Shown piece after piece: positions 44,076-45,684 of a stretch of DNA of 45,684 nucleotides. The notes beneath the pieces are model-generated. The model was not told where the DNA came from. It saw only the letters and a program-made list of their open reading frames with translations, and made no database searches. This DNA is from Pseudomonas botevensis. Lineage in GTDB: Bacteria; Pseudomonadota; Gammaproteobacteria; Pseudomonadales; Pseudomonadaceae. A program made the position numbers and the translations under genes. The stretch is from contig NZ_JAHTKI010000033.1 of NCBI RefSeq assembly GCF_019145475.1, positions 1 through 45,684 of the forward strand, in the 5' to 3' direction. Numbering within the stretch: position 1 is the first letter of the stretch; the number at the start of each line of letters is the position of its first letter.

Positions 44076-45524
44076 TCATTGAATCAGTTGAAACGCCAGA
44101 CGAACGGTCGTGCCCTCGCCTTCGCGGCTGTCCAGCGTCACGCCACCGCCGAAGCGTTCCATGATCCGTTTGACCAGCACCAGCCCGACCCCCAGACCAC
44201 CCTGCTTGGTGGTGAAAAACGGCCGGAACGCCATGCTGCGCTGTTCTTCACTCATGCCTTTGCCGGTGTCGCTGAGCATCACGCTGACGCCACGGCTGTC
44301 GGTCGGCTCCAGGCTGATGGTCAACGTACCGCCCTTGTCCATGGCCTCCAGGGCATTGGCCAGCAGGCTGTTGAGAATCTGCGTGAGCTGCACCGGCTGG
44401 CTCAGCACCATCGGCGTGTCCTGCGGATGAAACACCACCTGCACCCCGGCCCTGGCGATCTGCTGCTCGAACGCAACCAGACTTTCATGCAGCGCCGCCA
44501 CCAGATTCACCGGCTCCGGCTCGTCGTTGAGCGGACGCAAGGACTGCAGCAACTCGCGCACCCACTTCGACATGCGGTCGACCTGGCCGATGATGTCCTT
44601 GATGTTTTTCTGCGCCGGCCCGGCATCGAACTCCAGCGCCAGCTCGGCGCTGGAACGAATGGTCGCCAGCGGATTGCGCAGACTGTGGGCCACCGCCGAG
44701 GACATCTCGCCCAAGGCGACAAAGGTTTCATTGGCGATCAGCTGCTTCTGCTGCACCGCCAGCAAAATCGCCGCCCGCCGCACGATCCAGTACAACCCCA
44801 GATAAATCAGCCCGCCGCCGAGCGCGGTGGCCACCCAGATCAGAACCAGTCCACGCTCCATCCGCGTGATCAGGTCCTTGGGCTCCTTGTAGATCTCGAC
44901 CATCGCCGTGACGCTCTTGCCCTCGGCGTCGAACAGCGGGATGTAGTTCTCCAGAAAGATGTACTCCGGCGGCACCACGAACTTCTGTTCTTCGCGCGCC
45001 TTGTCCACGTCGTGATAACTGGCGGACACCGGAATTTTTTCACTGAAGGCCCGATCCAGATCCTCGTCGGCATGAATCCGCGTACCGATCAGCGCCGGGT
45101 TGGTCGACCAGACCACCTGTCGATCAGGGGCATAGATATTGGCGAGAATCACGTCGGGCAAGTGCTCGATGTGATCGAGAAACTCCGACCGCGCATTGGC
45201 CCTCGCCGCCGGATCGACATCGGGAAAGTCGTTGTCCTGACGCGGGTCGATCAACTCGCCCATGGTACGGATATTGGGAATCGACACATGACGCACCTCC
45301 GCCGACGCAATGGCCTGAATGAACTGCGCGGTCAGCAACGCATCACGCTGCACACTCTCCTCCACCACAAACCGCGTCGACACCGTCCCCAGCGCCACCG
45401 CCACCGTGCCGATCACCGCCATGCTGATCAACGAAAACCAGCGCAACAGATTGAACGGCTGCTTGCGCGAACCCAGGCGCAGACTGCCCTCCTCGACCGG
45501 TAGCGATTTTGACTGCATGTTCAT
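44076..45524 (-). CDS. Membrane sensor histidine kinase, second paralogue (MnxS-like candidate)
   Basis: 482 residues from the ATG at 45524 (MNMQSKSLPVEEGSLRLGSR) with GGGAAG upstream. It has the same plan as the kinase at 38393: helices at about 28-48 and 225-248, a periplasmic domain (SVQRDALLTAQFIQAIASAE; PDVILANIYAPDRQVVWSTN; YIFLENYIPLFDAEGKSVTA), H-box EMSSAVAHSLRNPLATIRSS with His280, GDTGKGMS replaced by SDTGKGMS, and FFTTKQGGLGVGLVLVKRIM. It has no regulator gene of its own here, so both kinases may feed the single sigma-54 regulator. It is transcribed ahead of the oxidase, separated by 152 bp with a separate promoter. Paralogy by duplication is evident; the signal is unknown. Confidence 0.92.
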   Translation of the reverse strand: MNMQSKSLPVEEGSLRLGSRKQPFNLLRWFSLISMAVIGTVAVALGTVSTRFVVEESVQRDALLTAQFIQAIASAEVRHVSIPNIRTMGELIDPRQDNDFPDVDPAARANARSEFLDHIEHLPDVILANIYAPDRQVVWSTNPALIGTRIHADEDLDRAFSEKIPVSASYHDVDKAREEQKFVVPPEYIFLENYIPLFDAEGKSVTAMVEIYKEPKDLITRMERGLVLIWVATALGGGLIYLGLYWIVRRAAILLAVQQKQLIANETFVALGEMSSAVAHSLRNPLATIRSSAELALEFDAGPAQKNIKDIIGQVDRMSKWVRELLQSLRPLNDEPEPVNLVAALHESLVAFEQQIARAGVQVVFHPQDTPMVLSQPVQLTQILNSLLANALEAMDKGGTLTISLEPTDSRGVSVMLSDTGKGMSEEQRSMAFRPFFTTKQGGLGVGLVLVKRIMERFGGGVTLDSREGEGTTVRLAFQLIQ

Positions 45525-45657
45525 GGCGGCGACTTCCCGATACGTCCCTATAGGGTTATAGCCCACGGTTGGGGGTTTGCCCGGTTGCGGGGGGTGAACG
45601 GCCCCATGGTTGTGGTTGTGGGCGTGAGATGTTTTTTGGGCAAGCTTGAGATCGCAG

Positions 45658-45673
45658 CCCTCACCCTAGCCCT
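45658..45673. repeat. Second copy (inverted) of the dispersed CCCTCACCCTAGCCCT repeat, at the window edge
   Basis: Sixteen bases identical to the reverse complement of 13908-13923. Only one arm is seen before the window ends. The preceding 130 bases upstream of the second kinase contain a CCCTATAGGG palindrome (45546-45555) and no gene. Confidence 0.8.
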
Positions 45674-45684
45674 CCCGAAACGTC

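Overview
The window looks like chromosomal DNA of a Pseudomonas of the fluorescens/putida type. It is GC-rich, uses GTG/TTG starts freely, carries typical Pseudomonas REP/REPIN hairpins (36884-36972, 34813-34839), and has family content common in that genus: a T6SS VgrG-Rhs cassette, a Wzx/Wzy exopolysaccharide operon and sigma-54 regulators. No tRNA, rRNA, CRISPR array, phage or insertion sequence was seen.

Region 1 (1-7250) is a type VI secretion cargo cassette: the 3' end of vgrG, a DUF4123 adaptor, a 1636-residue Rhs effector and a small probable immunity gene, each overlapping the next. GC falls sharply at the Rhs C-terminal toxin and stays low through the immunity gene and the following 500 bp. 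That stretch holds an octanucleotide tandem repeat and the frameshifted remnant of what looks like another immunity gene.

Region 2 (7278-15624, all minus strand) holds a VanW-family protein, an exported small protein, two small conserved-looking genes (57 and 80 aa), a three-gene ABC transporter/AttH-type lipoprotein operon, and an inner-membrane sulfatase-superfamily protein whose last codons and stop lie in a dispersed hairpin repeat.

Region 3 (16016-34796, plus strand) is an almost gap-free operon for an acidic exopolysaccharide. It has UDP-glucose dehydrogenase, a UDP-uronate epimerase, an initiating sugar-phosphate transferase, an export ATPase-like protein without the Walker lysine, a Wza-type outer-membrane lipoprotein, a Wzz/Wzc-type chain-length protein, three glycosyltransferases, a Wzy polymerase and a Wzx flippase. 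It also has tailoring genes: a NodB-type deacetylase, an exported clan-A glycosidase-like protein, two paralogous GNAT proteins, a FemAB/CelD-like acyltransferase and a YdjC-type deacetylase. I do not recognise the gene order as Psl, Pel, alginate or cellulose. A similar TGACA-N18-CTATAC element precedes both the first gene and the separately spaced last GNAT gene.

Region 4 (34797-36972) holds a toxin-first RelE/HigB-type toxin-antitoxin pair with a palindrome before the toxin start, a convergent SAM methyltransferase, a small exported protein and a REPIN.

Region 5 (36997-45524, minus strand) is a redox/regulatory block. In transcription order it contains a histidine kinase, a large exported multicopper oxidase, a SCO1/SenC-cytochrome c fusion, a second paralogous histidine kinase, and a sigma-54 response regulator. 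A well-spaced -24/-12 promoter (43947-43962) lies just before the oxidase. The arrangement recalls the MnxS1/MnxS2/MnxR Mn(II)-oxidation regulators and McoA-type oxidases of P. putida GB-1; that link is inferred, not shown.
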